Below, piece by piece: positions 49,595 to 60,750 of a stretch of DNA of 64,000 nucleotides. The position numbers were made by a program, and so were the translations under genes. The number at the start of each line of letters is the position of its first letter. The stretch's first letter is position 1. The notes below the pieces were generated by a model. The model did no database searches, was not told where the DNA came from, and saw only the letters and a list, made by a program, of their open reading frames with translations. The DNA is from Okapia johnstoni (Eukaryota; Chordata; Mammalia; Artiodactyla; Giraffidae), in contig CM044320.1 of NCBI GenBank assembly GCA_024291935.2, positions 27,744,001 to 27,808,000 on the forward strand, written 5' to 3'.

Positions 49595-50324
49595 CACAAA
49601 AATACTTGAGGAAAGATATTTACTCAATGCATTTTTCATTCAGTTTTAGCATTCTCTAAATTCCTATTGCGTACCTTTCATGACCCTAGAAGCCAGAAGT
49701 ATAAGAAAAGAATAAACCCTGTATGGTATCTGCTCTAAAACATCGTACATACCACTGACAAAGGAGATAAATGAACAGAGGGTTCAATCCCTGCTTGTGG
49801 AACTGGGATCCCACATGGAGCATTGTCATGGTCTTCATAGACTGGGACCTGGGGACTGGAGTCGATGAGAAGAAGGACGCAGGGGACCCAAGTCTCAAGT
49901 GAAACAAGGGTACTTTATTTGCAGAAATTCATGCTTATTTATCTTCAATAAAATGATTACTTGGCCATAAAAAAGAATGAAATTCCACCAGTTGCAACAA
50001 AATGGAGAGTCCTAAAAGGTCACTGAAGGGAATCCAAGCAGGTGCTCTTTCCCATGATCTCAGTCCTGAGAACTGTGTGCAGCTCTGCTCCTTCCTGTTG
50101 TCCAGAAACTGATAAGGAACAGAGAGTCCTTGAGAAACGGCACACAAAGGAAGAAAATGCAACATATTTGATCCCTTAAAGTTGAATGTTCCCTGACAGA
50201 GCATGGCATGGCCAAATAAAAAGAGCATACTTGTAAAAAAAAATATATGTAATCTATAAAACAGACATAAATTTTGAGTCCCTTCAAATCATTAAAAAGA
50301 TGGGGAAAAGGAATATGGGCAGAC
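49595..50324 (+). repeat. Inverted duplication, left arm (split by solo LTR)
   Basis: 49595-49823 plus 50205-50324, read continuously, is the reverse complement of 50516-50865 with scattered substitutions and small indels. Shared landmarks: AGCCAGAAGTATAAGAAAAGAATAA (49691), GGGATCCCACATGG (49805) and AGACATAAATTTTGAGTCC (50262). The arm includes an old CHR-like SINE piece and unrelated flanking sequence on both sides, so the match is not just a shared repeat. Confidence 0.9.
49824..50198 (-). mobile_element. Solo LTR of an endogenous betaretrovirus-like (ERV2) element
   Basis: The 375-bp element has TG...CA ends (TGTCATGG...CCCTGACA) and is flanked by the 6-bp direct repeat GAGCAT at 49818-49823 and 50199-50204. 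On the minus strand it has AATAAA (49914-49919) and a downstream GGGTCCCCTGCGTCC-like U5, as in ruminant ERV-K class LTRs. A 6-bp target duplication fits that class. No internal viral sequence remains. It interrupts one arm of the inverted duplication. Confidence 0.85.
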
Positions 50325-50515
50325 TGTTTAACAGGATATAGAACTTGGGGTTACATTGTTTTGGTTTTTTTTTAAGAACATTGAGTATATTGCTTTGTTG
50401 TCTTCATTTTAATTTGGATTTCTCCAATACTAATGAGACTTTATATAATTATTGAGCAATTGAATTACTGAGAAATTGAATTATTTCTCTTATTTTATGA
50501 ACTGGTTGCTGAATG

Positions 50516-50865
50516 CCTCTGCCCATTTTCCTTTTTTGCCCACTTTTTAATGATTTGAAAGGACTCAAAATTTATGTCTGTTGTATAGATTACATACATT
50601 TTTCACAAGTATGCTCTTTTTCTTTGGCCATGCCATGATCCATGTGGGATCCCAATTCCTCAACCAGGGATTTAACCCTCTGTCCATTTATCTACTCTGG
50701 TCAGTGGTATGTACATTCTTTAAGAGCAGATACCATGCAGTGTTTATTCTTTTCTTATACTTCTGGCTTCCAGGACCATGGAAGGTACTTAATAGGAATT
50801 TAAAGAAGGCTAAAACTGAATGAAAAATGCATTGAGTAAATATCTTTCCTCAAGTAATTTTGTCC
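50516..50865 (-). repeat. Inverted duplication, right arm
   Basis: Uninterrupted arm; about 190 bp of spacer (50325-50515) separates it from the left arm. A transcript of intron 3 could fold into a stem of up to about 350 bp. Confidence 0.9.
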
Positions 50866-51081
50866 ATTTTTCTCCATTCCAATACAAGCGACTCAATTCC
50901 AAATTCTTCATAAAATTTTACTTCACTGATATCACCAAGTAATTCAAATCCTTTCACTCTTATCTAAAGTCAAGTCTATTTATTATTAATACCATACAAC
51001 TGTATAGTGAGTGGCCTAAGGTAAGTGAGTTTTATCCTAATTAGATTACCATATCTTTGAAGAAAGGTACCAGGTCTTATG

Positions 51082-51304
51082 GGCTTCCCAGGTGGTGCTA
51101 GTAGTAAAGAATTCACCTGGCAACGTAGGAGGCCTAAGAAATGCAGGTTTGATCCCTGGAAGAGGACATGGCAACCCACTCCAATATTCTTGCCTCAATA
51201 TTCTGCCTCAGTATTCTTCCATTGAGACAGGAGCCTGGTGGGCTACAGTTATAGGATTGCAAACAGACCAGCACAACCAAAGCAACTTAGCATGCACATC
51301 CTAT
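51082..51304 (+). repeat. Bov-tA SINE near exon 4
   Basis: Flanked by GTCTTATG at 51074-51081 and 51305-51312. Ends 115 bp before the exon 4 acceptor. Its overlap with the exon produces a spurious 153-residue plus-strand frame (51092-51553). Confidence 0.85.
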
Positions 51305-51419
51305 GTCTTATGCTTTATTTGTATCCATTCTGGGCTTTCTATTCTCTTGGACACAAATGTAGACTCAGTTTCTGTTTGCTATAATGAATCATATAAAAAT
51401 AATTTTGTTCTCTTTGTAG

Positions 51420-51552
51420 GAAATTTGCTTGTGATTGTATTTGTGAGTTACTTTGGAGCCAAATTACACAGACCGAAGCTAATTGGAATTGGTTGCATTA
51501 TTATGGGAACTGGAAGTATTTTGACTGCTTTACCACATTTCTTCATGGGATA
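51420..51552 (+). CDS. SLCO1B3: SLCO1B3-like exon 4: transmembrane segments 2 and 3
   Basis: Acceptor TTTGTAG, donor GTAAGT at 51553; 133 nt, completing Gly77 and ending in phase 2 inside Tyr121. It encodes [19 protein letters not shown] (TM2 and the short cytosolic turn with the conserved LHRPK), then [20 protein letters not shown] (TM3) and the FFMG end. The predicted turn and helix lengths agree with the human protein. It lies 108 bp after a Bov-tA SINE that has inserted into the end of intron 3. Confidence 0.97.
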
Positions 51553-51879
51553 GTAAGTGACTCTATGCTATCAATGATCATTTCCTTGTAAATTAATGAT
51601 AGAATTTTATTTTTTATCTTTAAATAAGTATTCCCTTTAATAAGAATGTCCATTAAGCATATATAGAAATGTTTTATATTTTCTATGTAATAATTAACTC
51701 ATTGTTTTATCTACCGGAGCTCTCATTGAAATAGGAATAGCAATAAATCAGGTGCAGTCTCATAGAAAATAAATAAGCTTTTTGTGACTTTTTACTATAA
51801 CATATATTTTATGTCTTTGTCTACAAGATTTTGATACTATTTAATAAGACTTTATTTACTGACCCCAGGTCTAACTGCT

Positions 51880-52440
51880 TACCACTCAAAAATCAATACC
51901 TGAGAGGCAATTGTTGGTAGAAAGGAAACTTTGCTTTTAATCAGAATGTCAAAAATCTGGGGAGAAGATGGACTCCTATCCTCCAAAATCAATTCCCATA
52001 ATTCTGTTTAGCCATAAAAGTTTTTGAAGGGAAAAGAGAAGGGATCTGTTAATCATTGAGAAAGAGTGTCAAAGTCATTACCATCCCCCACAGTGGGCAG
52101 GCTTGTCAACTTCTTGTGATCTTTCTTTAGACGCTACCTTGTTCACACAGTTTGTTCACTGAAGGGAAAGCTAGGAAAGAGATCTGATCATCTATTAATT
52201 ACTTATTCTTCATTTTTACTTCTTTGATCTACGGAAGGAATAGACAGGTTAGGTAAGATATCGTGTGATCAAAAGATTTGAAAGGTGTGCTTTGGCTGGA
52301 GATTGAGTAGCACATGGGGTGCCTGATTTAAAAGTTAGTTACAATGTAGTTTTTTGCTAAAGTGAAGAGACAAAGGGACCTCCTGCAGAGACCTCTTTCC
52401 TGCCAAAAGCTTCTCCCAACTTCCCCACTCAACTCACTGC
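51880..52440. mobile_element. Possible LTR remnant in intron 4
   Basis: GGTAGAAAGGAAACTTTGCTTTTAATC and the following GA-rich and purine/pyrimidine-biased sequence resemble the reverse of an old ERV LTR. No ends or target duplication found. Confidence 0.3.
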
Positions 52441-53599
52441 AGTATGGGTTTTCCCACTACCATCTCCACTGAGACTTCTACCTAAGTCTCTATGTAGTTT
52501 TAATTAGGTCAGATACTGATGACAGAAAACCAAAAATAGTGATGGCTTAAACAAGGTAGGAGCTTATTTTTTACATAAAAAGTTAATGTAGCCAACCTAG
52601 GCCTTGACTGGCCTTGACTTCATGGTCTGAGTTGTGGCAGTGTTGTCCCTTACAACAGGACAGAAGAAGGGAAAAATAAGAAGAAACAGAACTCACACAG
52701 ACTGAGGCTTAAAAAAATATCTTCAGAAGCATAACACTTCTACTGGCTTCAAGCTAGCCAGACCTTGGTTACACCTCACATCTAGATATAAAGTTCTTGG
52801 GAAAAAATAGACTTTATTTCAGGCATCCATTTCCCAGCTAAAGATCCTAGATTCTGTTACCATAGAAAGGGGAGAATAATGGATACTGAGAGTCAATGAG
52901 CAGCTTCTGCTAAAGATATAAATTACTTACTCATTATCCATGCCAACAGCCATGCTTTTTTTGTTACTATGTTAATTACTATATTTGATTTTCATAAGGT
53001 CTTTCTTCTTCCTAGTACTGTTCCTTCTTATTTCCATCATCTTACTCCCTCTTGATTTATTTCCTTCTTTTGGCTTCTCCACCGTACCCCCCCTTCCTTC
53101 TGCGTCTGATGCCATAGGGTCAGTCTTGCCTAAGTTCCCTTACCAATCTTCTTCACTTTACACTCTACATGATTGTGTCAAGTACATGCATTAAATGCAA
53201 CTATCCCTATACAGTGAGTTTATCTTATACTCAAGATTTATATAATCAACTGCCTCATGGGTATCTCCAGCCTTACATCCTACAAACATTTTCCACCCAT
53301 ATATTCAGAACTGAATTTATTTCTGTGTCAAAACCAGCTCAGATTTTTCACATTCACTCTTTCAGCAGTGATTCATTTATCCACAGAGGAATTCAAACCA
53401 AAGTCAAGAATCTCATCTTAGACTTACTCTTTGCTTCAGCACACGTGACCAGTGGTCACCAAAGCTTCTTTTTCTGCCTCCTATAGGTCAAAGTTGTCCC
53501 TTTTTTCTTTCCCATCATCTCTGGCCTGGACTTTCTGCATCCTATCTCAACTTCATTGTAAATCACATTCTATACTACAGTATTCATTTTACTTTTTGT
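52441..53599. other. Intron 4, unassigned
   Basis: Sequence near 52500-52700 (GTGATGGCTTAAACAAGGTA) looks like an old interspersed repeat of unknown type; the rest shows nothing. Confidence 0.4.
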
Positions 53600-53796
53600 A
53601 ATTTTTATTTTAAAAAATTATTTATTTGACTGCAATGGGTCTTATTGCAGCACATAAGATCTTTAATATTCATTGCAGTATGCAGAATCTTTAGTTGCAG
53701 TATGTGAGATCCAGTTCCTTGACCAGGGATCAAACTCAGGCCCCCTACAATGAGCGCTAGGAGTCTTAGCCACTGGACCAGCAAGAAAGTCCTACG
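53600..53796 (-). repeat. CHR-type SINE in intron 4
   Basis: TTATTTATTTGACTGCAATG to ACTGGACCAGCAAGAAAGTCC. Confidence 0.75.
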
Positions 53797-54021
53797 GTGT
53801 TCATTTTAAAAACAAAAATCTTATTATTTTACTCCTACTTAAAACTCCCAATATCCTTCAGCAATATTTTTCAAAATTCAGATCCTGAAAAACTTGTCGA
53901 TCAATAAATCAATTCAGATTACTGAGACCAACAATTTTTTAATATGATAGGATAGAATAGACTAGAACAGAATAGAAGAAAACACAGTTATTCTGTGAAA
54001 ATTTCTTTTTGGTTTTATAAA

Positions 54022-54023
<2 letters not shown>

Positions 54024-54054
<31 letters not shown>
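54024..54054. repeat. GT microsatellite in intron 4
   Basis: About fifteen GT units. Confidence 0.95.
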
Positions 54055-54060
<6 letters not shown>

Positions 54061-54269
54061 CTGTATTGTAATTGTGATGCAAAATATATTTCTCACTGTT
54101 GGTCAAAGTATTGCAAACCTCTTGCCTACAAATTAATATCTAGGTTCATTTGCACATACAAGTAACTCATTGATTTGGCCTTGCCTATCTTCCCAGTTTC
54201 ATTTTACACGGCTTCCCATGGTTGAGGACTGTACTCTAGATCTAGAGTTTTCCAAATGTGCCATAATAG

Positions 54270-54600
54270 GTCATACTTTTGTTCATAATATTTCTACAGC
54301 TTTGTGTATTTTTCCTTCTTTGTCTACCTGTTAAACTCCTTTCTATCTTCAAAATTCATCTCTTAAGAAATCCTCACTGTGAAGTCTTCTCTAATCCACA
54401 CCCTTCTCAATATCCAAGCAAAGGTGATCATCTCTCTTTCCTTTACAACAACTCAGGACCTGACATATTAACCTTTTTCTTTCATCATATATGTCTATCT
54501 TAGAGGATGTAAGATATTTTGATAACAAAAGCTGTGTGTTTTATTTCTAGTGGTTTGTTGCACATAATGCCTGGCACACAGTAGGTTGCCCTTGGAACTC
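54270..54600 (+). repeat. L2 remnant in intron 4
   Basis: AAATCCTCACTGTGAAGTCTTC and ATGCCTGGCACACAGTAGG are typical of L2. Confidence 0.6.
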
Positions 54601-54619
54601 ACAGGGTACCTCAGTATTT

Positions 54620-55025
54620 TTAATTTATATTGTTCATTGAAGTATAGTGGATGAATTATAATAGTAACAGGTGCATAAAATAGAGATTCATTATGTTTAT
54701 AGATTATACTCCGTTTACAGTTATAAAATGCTGGCTATATTCTCTGTGCTGTACATCACATCTTAGTATCTTATTTGTTTTGTACCTAGTTGTTTGTATC
54801 TCTAATCCCTTTAACCTATTTTCTCTCTCTTCCCCCAATCCTCTTCCCACTGGTAACCATTAACTTGTTCTCTGTATCTGTGAGTCTGTTTCTGTTTTGT
54901 TATACATGTTCTTTTTATTTTTTTTAGGTTCCACATATAAGTGAAAACATACAATCTTTGTCTTTCTCTGCCTGACTTATTTTACTAAGCACAATAACTT
55001 TACATCCATTCATGTATTTTTAAAT
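54620..55025 (-). mobile_element. L1 3' remnant in intron 4
   Basis: CATTGAAGTATAGTGGATGA, ACCATTAACTTGTTCTCTGT and GGTTCCACATATAAGTGA are typical reverse-orientation L1 3' sequence. There is no coding capacity. Confidence 0.7.
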
Positions 55026-55139
55026 AACGTTTGTACCTATTCTAGGTCCATCTCTGTTGTTCTAATTAAGTTCTTCCTTATCAAATTGAAATAGACTAGA
55101 ACTTTTTAAACTAAGTTTTGAGGAGTCAGGCATATGACT

Positions 55140-55159
55140 CTGTGTGTGTGTGTGTGTGT
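55140..55159. repeat. GT microsatellite in intron 4
   Basis: About nine units. Confidence 0.9.
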
Positions 55160-55581
55160 CCATGAAAGAAATTCAGGTAAATTATTGATGGAAAATGCGG
55201 GTGAATCAATATGATTGTAAATCAATTTTGAAAGTTTAGATTGTAACCATCTTTGAAGATAATTCAAAGGGATGAATAAATGCAGTTAGCAATTTTTTAA
55301 AAACTTGAAACCAAGATATTTCATACATTGACCAGAATATAAGAATTCTTAGGATGACAGCAATGTGATAATCCACCTTGCCTGGGGAGTATTGCATGAT
55401 ATTTCTTAGCGAACACTTCTATTTTACTTTTACCTATCACTTCTCCTAACGTATAGGCTGGGAAACTGATAAAAAGTATCCTGATAATTTGGAAAAGAGA
55501 ATGGTGCAGTTGAAGGGGAAAATTCCTCTGCATTTCTGGGAAAAGTGAAATTATTCAATAAATATAGTGATGTTCTTATAG

Positions 55582-55703
55582 TTACAGGTATTCTATAGAC
55601 ACCACTTTTGATCCATCAGAGAATTCAACATCGAGTTTACCAACTTGTTCTATTAACCAAAATTTGTTACCCAATAGAACATCACTGGAGGTAGTGGGAA
55701 AAG
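55582..55703 (+). CDS. SLCO1B3: SLCO1B3-like exon 5: extracellular loop 2
   Basis: Acceptor TTCTTATAG, donor GTAAGA at 55704; 122 nt. A second AG six bases downstream (TTACAG) must not be used: with exon 4 ending in TA it would create TAG. Residues 121-162 form most of extracellular loop 2, the fast-evolving part of the protein. Two N-glycosylation sequons are visible, NST at about residue 135 and NRT at about 152. Human OATP1B3 has a third sequon, INQT, which reads INQN here. The frame is open and joins exon 6 in phase 1. Confidence 0.93.
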
Positions 55704-56327
55704 GTAAGAATTGAACTCACACTATAGAATATTACTGTCACAAATAAATATTCTAAAATTTAACAATTATATTACATCTATAAAAAACTATTATATTGTC
55801 TATTAGCAAAGTTTATTAAAAAACAATAGGAAAAACATTTTCATTTTATGTATGTAAGACAAAAATCATTGTTAATATATAAAGAGCTTCTAGAAGCAAT
55901 AAGAAAAAAGAAATATTTTGATATGAAATTGGCAAAGAAAATATGCAACTAATGTAAAAGAAGAGGAATTGGCATGAATATATTTAAATGTAATTTTACT
56001 CTTTATGAAAAATGCAAATGATTACACAAATTAAAAATTGTTTACCTACTAAAATGCAAATCATTTTTATTATACTACTAGTTAAAGATTTTGCTACCTA
56101 TTAGATAGGAAAAAATTAAAAATAAAAAGAAATGAGGTAGAGGAAAAAAACCGCATTTTATGTATTGTAGAGAGTGTATAAATTTCTCTTTTGGAGGTTA
56201 ATTTTTAAGATGGTAAAGGACAAAAATATGCATATCTGCTTAAATCAACAATTCTACTTTTATTGTTTTATCTTAAAGGAAATAATCTGGAATATAGAGA
56301 AGGATTTATTTATCATTATAATCATGG

Positions 56328-56418
56328 CATCCCATGGCACTCCACTACTCTTGCCTGGGAAATCCCATGACAGTAGAGCCATGGAATTGCAAAAGAGTCA
56401 GACACAACTCAGCAGCTA
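56328..56418 (+). repeat. Bov-tA/ART2 fragment in intron 5
   Basis: GGCATCCCATGGCACTCCAC to CACAACTCAGCAGC. Confidence 0.75.
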
Positions 56419-56789
56419 AAATCAACAAACAAGGAGAGAGATTGATTAAAGAAATGATGAAACTTATTCAGCACACTATGATGCAGTCATTAAAATCCTG
56501 CTCTAAGAACATAGAGAATATTATGCATATTTTTGTGTTCACTAAAAATGTGAAAGATGTAAGCAAACATCAGAAGTGGCTCTCTGTGTGGTGGGATTAT
56601 AGATCATTTTACTTGTTTTCTTTGTGTTTCTCTATATTGTCAAATTCTGTAATGTGACTATGAATCACTCTTACAATTAGAAAAGAACAAAACACTTTAA
56701 ATGGAATAATTAAATGGTTACATTAGTTGAGTTTTTAACAGGAATGCTAAGATTAATGTTTAAAATATAGCATTCTCTTGTCTATGTAG

Positions 56790-56936
56790 GTTGGGAAAAG
56801 GATTCTGGGTCATATATGTGGATATATGTTCTAATGGGTAATATGCTTCGTGGAATTGGGGAGACCCCCATTGTACCCTTGGGGATTTCTTACATCGATG
56901 ATTTTGCTGAAGAAGGACATTCATCTTTGTATTTAG
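56790..56936 (+). CDS. SLCO1B3: SLCO1B3-like exon 6: transmembrane segment 4
   Basis: Acceptor TCTATGTAG, donor GTAATG at 56937; 147 nt, phase 1 to 1, residues 162-211. It contains the end of extracellular loop 2 and then MWIYVLMGNMLRGIGETPIV and PLGISYIDDFAEEGHSS. This is the most conserved part of TM4 in OATPs, with the arginine of NMLRGIG that is conserved in the OATP1 family. The residue that is cysteine in the human loop (KDCVKES) is tryptophan here (KGWEKDS). Confidence 0.96.
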
Positions 56937-57129
56937 GTAATGTACAGAAAATAGTAGATTTTATGGTTACTTTCCATGGGTGTAACTTGAAATAACAGTG
57001 CTCCTCAACTCATTCTTTTATTTAATGAAAAGTTATTTGGAGAAATATATTGAGTAGTATTACTTTAAAAAATGTAATAAGAACCATATATTATTGGCAT
57101 TTGATAACAATGTTTTATAATGTTTTTAG

Positions 57130-57228
57130 GTAATTTGCTTGCAGTAACAATGATTGGTCCAATCATTGGCTTTGTACTGGTATCTCAGTTTTCTAAAATG
57201 TATGTGGATATTGGATACGTGGATCTGA
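57130..57228 (+). CDS. SLCO1B3: SLCO1B3-like exon 7: transmembrane segment 5
   Basis: Acceptor TTTTTAG, donor GTAAGT at 57229; 99 nt, phase 1 to 1, residues 211-244. It encodes GNLLAVTMIGPIIGFVLVSQ (TM5) and FSKMYVDIGYVDLS, which closely match the human protein. It is separated from exon 6 by the shortest intron here, 193 bp and free of recognisable repeats. Confidence 0.95.
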
Positions 57229-57403
57229 GTAAGTACTCTCAGAACAAGGTAACAAGATAATGCTTTTGAAGTACATGACAGCATTCTTCCAAATAAGTGA
57301 ATTCATTCTTTCAGTGGCTTTTTGCAGACTAATTGTCAAAAATTACAAACAGGAAATGTGTTAACATCTATAATAAAAATAAAATACATCTCCTATCAAC
57401 ATC

Positions 57404-57606
57404 AGGTGGTGCTAGTGGTAAGGAATCTGCCTGCCAGTGCAGGAGATGCGAGAGATGCTGGTTCAATCCTTGGGTCAGGAAGATCCCCTGGAGTAAGAAA
57501 TGGCAACCCACTCCAGTATTCTTGCCAGGAAAACTCCATAGACAGAGGAGCCTGGAGGGCTGCTGTCCATGGGGTCGCAGAGTTTGACACAATTGAGCAC
57601 ACACAT
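57404..57606 (+). repeat. Bov-tA SINE in intron 7
   Basis: CAGGTGGTGCTAGTGGTAAG to GACACAATTGAGCACACACA. Confidence 0.85.
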
Positions 57607-57699
57607 AGCTATCTAAATCAGGCTTTTACAACCAAGCACAAAACAAGAAAATTTAAGAAACTTAAGATGACTTCATCCAAAATAATTGCAAACTAATTG

Positions 57700-57960
57700 C
57701 AGATCTCTCAGTAGGCCTTCTGATGTCACTTACCTGCATTTCTTAGAAAACCCTCTCATTTGCATGGTTTAAAGTCTCTTCTAAAATGTGGCTCCTCTTC
57801 AGAGAAGCCTTACTTCACCATCTTCTACTGGCACCAAAAGTTAAACACCCCTGCTAATCACTAAGAGCACGTCTTTACTGTAGTCTTTATCACAATGAGC
57901 CACAAATATTTGTACACTGATATGCCATCTCTTTTAGAACACAACAATATAGTGTCTGTA
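57700..57960 (+). repeat. L2 remnant in intron 7
   Basis: AGAGAAGCCTTACTTCACCATC and neighbouring sequence. Confidence 0.5.
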
Positions 57961-59103
57961 TTGACATATAATAAGTAATTAGCATTTGGAAATAAGCAAA
58001 TCAGATTTTCAAATCAGATTTGCACCAGGGCTACAAAGAGTAGACTTCACAGCAGTCCAATGATAACCACAATCTTGCAAGTATTTTAATATGAAACTAA
58101 AATGTGGACCTGATGGAATATGTTATGTCTTCTATTTTGGATGTGTGAATCATAAACTATGTTTCTATTCATTCACTTCCAGGTTCATCATTGCTTTTAC
58201 CACCAGGAACTTAGAAATAAATGGCTATTAAAATCTTTGAAATGATAGTTTTGTAACCTCCTTTCTATAGTCAGAAATTACTACTCATAGTGTTTTAGAT
58301 ACATGGTAATCCCATTTCTACCACTGAATGTCAATATTTAATTACATCTTCTCTTAGTCAGTCATGGGTGTGATGTAAACATATTATGAAGTACACATTG
58401 GCAAGCTCCAATGCCAAAGGAGCCAATGAGATAACAAATGAATAAAGAGTGTTATGTATTATGGTTAAACTTGTAAGCACTGGTGGTGGTGACCTACGCT
58501 CTGAACACACTTGAAAATGAATCTATTACTCAGGCTCAACCTATTCTTTTCATGCAGAAAGTAGGATCCAGCATTGACAAAATCTACTGATTGGTTTTCA
58601 AGAAAATCTAGAAATCCAGACTTCCATGTAGAATCTTCCAATTTTTATGATAGTGTGTGAGCAAAGGAGAACACTTCAGAAGGCTGTGTCTAGACAGGTT
58701 ATGATATCTAGTTCTTATGTGCAGACCAGGGATAGAGCACAAAAAAATGTACCATGATGACATTTCTGACAGATGATGAATAAGTACTTGGCATATAGAT
58801 GGAGTCTCTGATTTTACCAATCATTTCTAAAGTCTACTAGAGTTGCTGATTATGAAATAATATGAACATGCAAATCAATTTTAAACTCAGATCTGTGCAT
58901 AGCTTAAAACCACTTCAATAAATAGAACGAATAATTTACTTCTCTATATCAATTCAATGTTTCTCATGTTAAAGAGTTTTTTTTATAGATCAAAGAGTAA
59001 CAACACTATTCTTGTGCTTCAAATTTCTATGGTGTGTTTGTGTGTGTGGTACTTCCTTATTAGAATGTTTACTTTATACTCACTGAAACAGTTCATCTAG
59101 ATC
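57961..59103. other. Intron 7, unassigned
   Basis: No repeat or exon recognised. Confidence 0.5.
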
Positions 59104-59111
59104 TAGCACAT

Positions 59112-59318
59112 GGGCTTCCCTGGTGCTCAGAAGGTAAAGAATCTACCTGCAATGCAAGAGACCTGGGTTTGATCCTTGGGTCAGGAAGATTCCCCTGGAG
59201 AAGGCAACCCACTCCGGTATTGTTGCCTGAAAAATTCCATGGACAGAGCAGCCTGGCAGGCTACAGTCCATGGGAATCGCAAAGAGTCAGACACAACTGA
59301 GTGACTAACACACAAATA
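59112..59318 (+). repeat. Bov-tA SINE with 8-bp target duplication
   Basis: TAGCACAT at 59104-59111 and 59319-59326 flanks it. In intron 7. Confidence 0.87.
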
Positions 59319-59629
59319 TAGCACATACATATCACTCACACAGCTTTAAGGGAAAATATTATTGAAATAAAATGGTTAAATTTTCCCTAAAATTTTGAGT
59401 TCAGATTTTGAACTTTGAGTTTCAGTATGTATATATCTTCATCATTATCATCCTTTGTGCTGTCAAAGAGTTGGAAATGCAGGCTCTAGTTGGGGGGAAA
59501 CCTTACTGTTAGCTCTGGGAATTTCTTGCAGACTGCTATAAGTTTCATTGCTGGTGATTTCTTGACCTCAGAAGTTGGTGCCAATATAAGTTTTCAGACA
59601 GTGAGGATTCATGCCTTCCATATTGCTAT

Positions 59630-59840
59630 CGTTGTGATGCTCAGTCACGTCCAACTCTGTGATCCCATAGACTTCAGCCCGCCAAGTTCCTGTGTCCATG
59701 AAATCTTCTAGGTAGGAATACTGGAGTGGGTGGCCATTTTCTACTCCAGGAAACTTTCCAACCCAGAGATGGAACCTGCCATCTCTTGTGTCTCCTGCAC
59801 TGGCAGTTGGATTCTTTACCACTGAGCTGCCAGGGAATTC
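59630..59840 (-). repeat. Bov-tA SINE, inverted relative to 59112
   Basis: GTTGTGATGCTCAGTCACGTC to CTGAGCTGCCAGGGAATTCC. It forms an inverted pair with the SINE at 59112 in intron 7, 310 bp away. Confidence 0.82.
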
Positions 59841-60182
59841 CAAAGTTGGCCCTTAAATAGTTTGCATGCTTTAATTGTTCCATAAGGGCAGCTGTTCAGT
59901 CATGTCAATACAAAAGCCACCAAGTTCACACAGGCTCCATCAATGACAACAGTGTCGTGACTGATTCCTAGATAAGAGCAATTGTAAGATGTCATTAAAT
60001 GTTAGACTTACCCTTATTTCAAAAATGAAAATGTGTGAAAAAAAGAAAACATTGTCTCAGAATGGATGAAACATAATTTACTTTCTTCATCTACGAAGGA
60101 CAGCAATTATTACCCTTATTTCCCAGAAATTCCTGCACTTCAAAATGAGTTTTGACTGGCTTCTTCTAATTCTTTATTCTAG

Positions 60183-60428
60183 GCACTATCAGGATAACTC
60201 CTGAGGACTCTCGTTGGGTTGGTGCTTGGTGGCTTGGTTTCCTTGCGGCTGGACTGATATCCATTATTTCTTCTATACCATTCTTTTTCTTGCCCAAAAC
60301 TTTGGATAAACCAAATAAAGAAAAAAAAGCTTCAGCATCCTCAACATCTTTGCCTATGCAAAATGAAGAAAAGAGTCAAATGGCTAGTTTGACCAAGACT
60401 GGGCAAAATGTTACTGACACGGTAACTG
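60183..60428 (+). CDS. SLCO1B3: SLCO1B3-like exon 8: OATP signature and TM6
   Basis: Acceptor TTTATTCTAG, donor GTAAGT at 60429; 246 nt, phase 1 to 1, residues 244-326. It carries the OATP superfamily signature, read here as DSRWVGAWWLGFL (about residues 252-264), at the extracellular end of TM6. The helix continues through LISIISSIPFFFLP. A lysine- and serine-rich cytosolic loop follows (KTLDKPNKEKKASASSTS and onward to residue 326), which is divergent between species and is a phosphorylation region in human OATPs. The signature is the strongest single proof of family. Confidence 0.98.
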
Positions 60429-60750
60429 GTAAGTATTTCACATTTATAGTCAGTTTGGAGTTGTTAATCCCAGTGAAAGGGAGAGGTGAATATTCCAAAA
60501 TAACGTCATACGCAAATCACCTAAAGTGAGTGTTCCTCTGTACTAAATTTGGCTGGATTATTCTTCTATGATTCCTACTAAATGTCATAATATTTTCTGA
60601 ACACATATCAGCTCTATAGAGAAGAGGACTTAGGCTCTGGTCTTTGGCAGGGAGAAACCAGTTAAAGGTTTAAAAACTATCTGTTATTAGTAAACCAAAG
60701 AGTATATAGTCATTTCCAAATTATATAGTACAAATTATGAGTTAAACGGA

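Noticed and set aside
51092..51553. 153-residue frame containing transporter sequence, as an alternative start
   Set aside because: Its first part is Bov-tA SINE plus intron; the real exon 4 begins at 51420 after a good acceptor and is in phase with exon 3.
55582..55590. Acceptor TTACAG at 55582-55587 as start of exon 5
   Set aside because: It would join TA from exon 4 to G and create a stop; the AG at 55580-55581 restores the YYRYS reading conserved in human.
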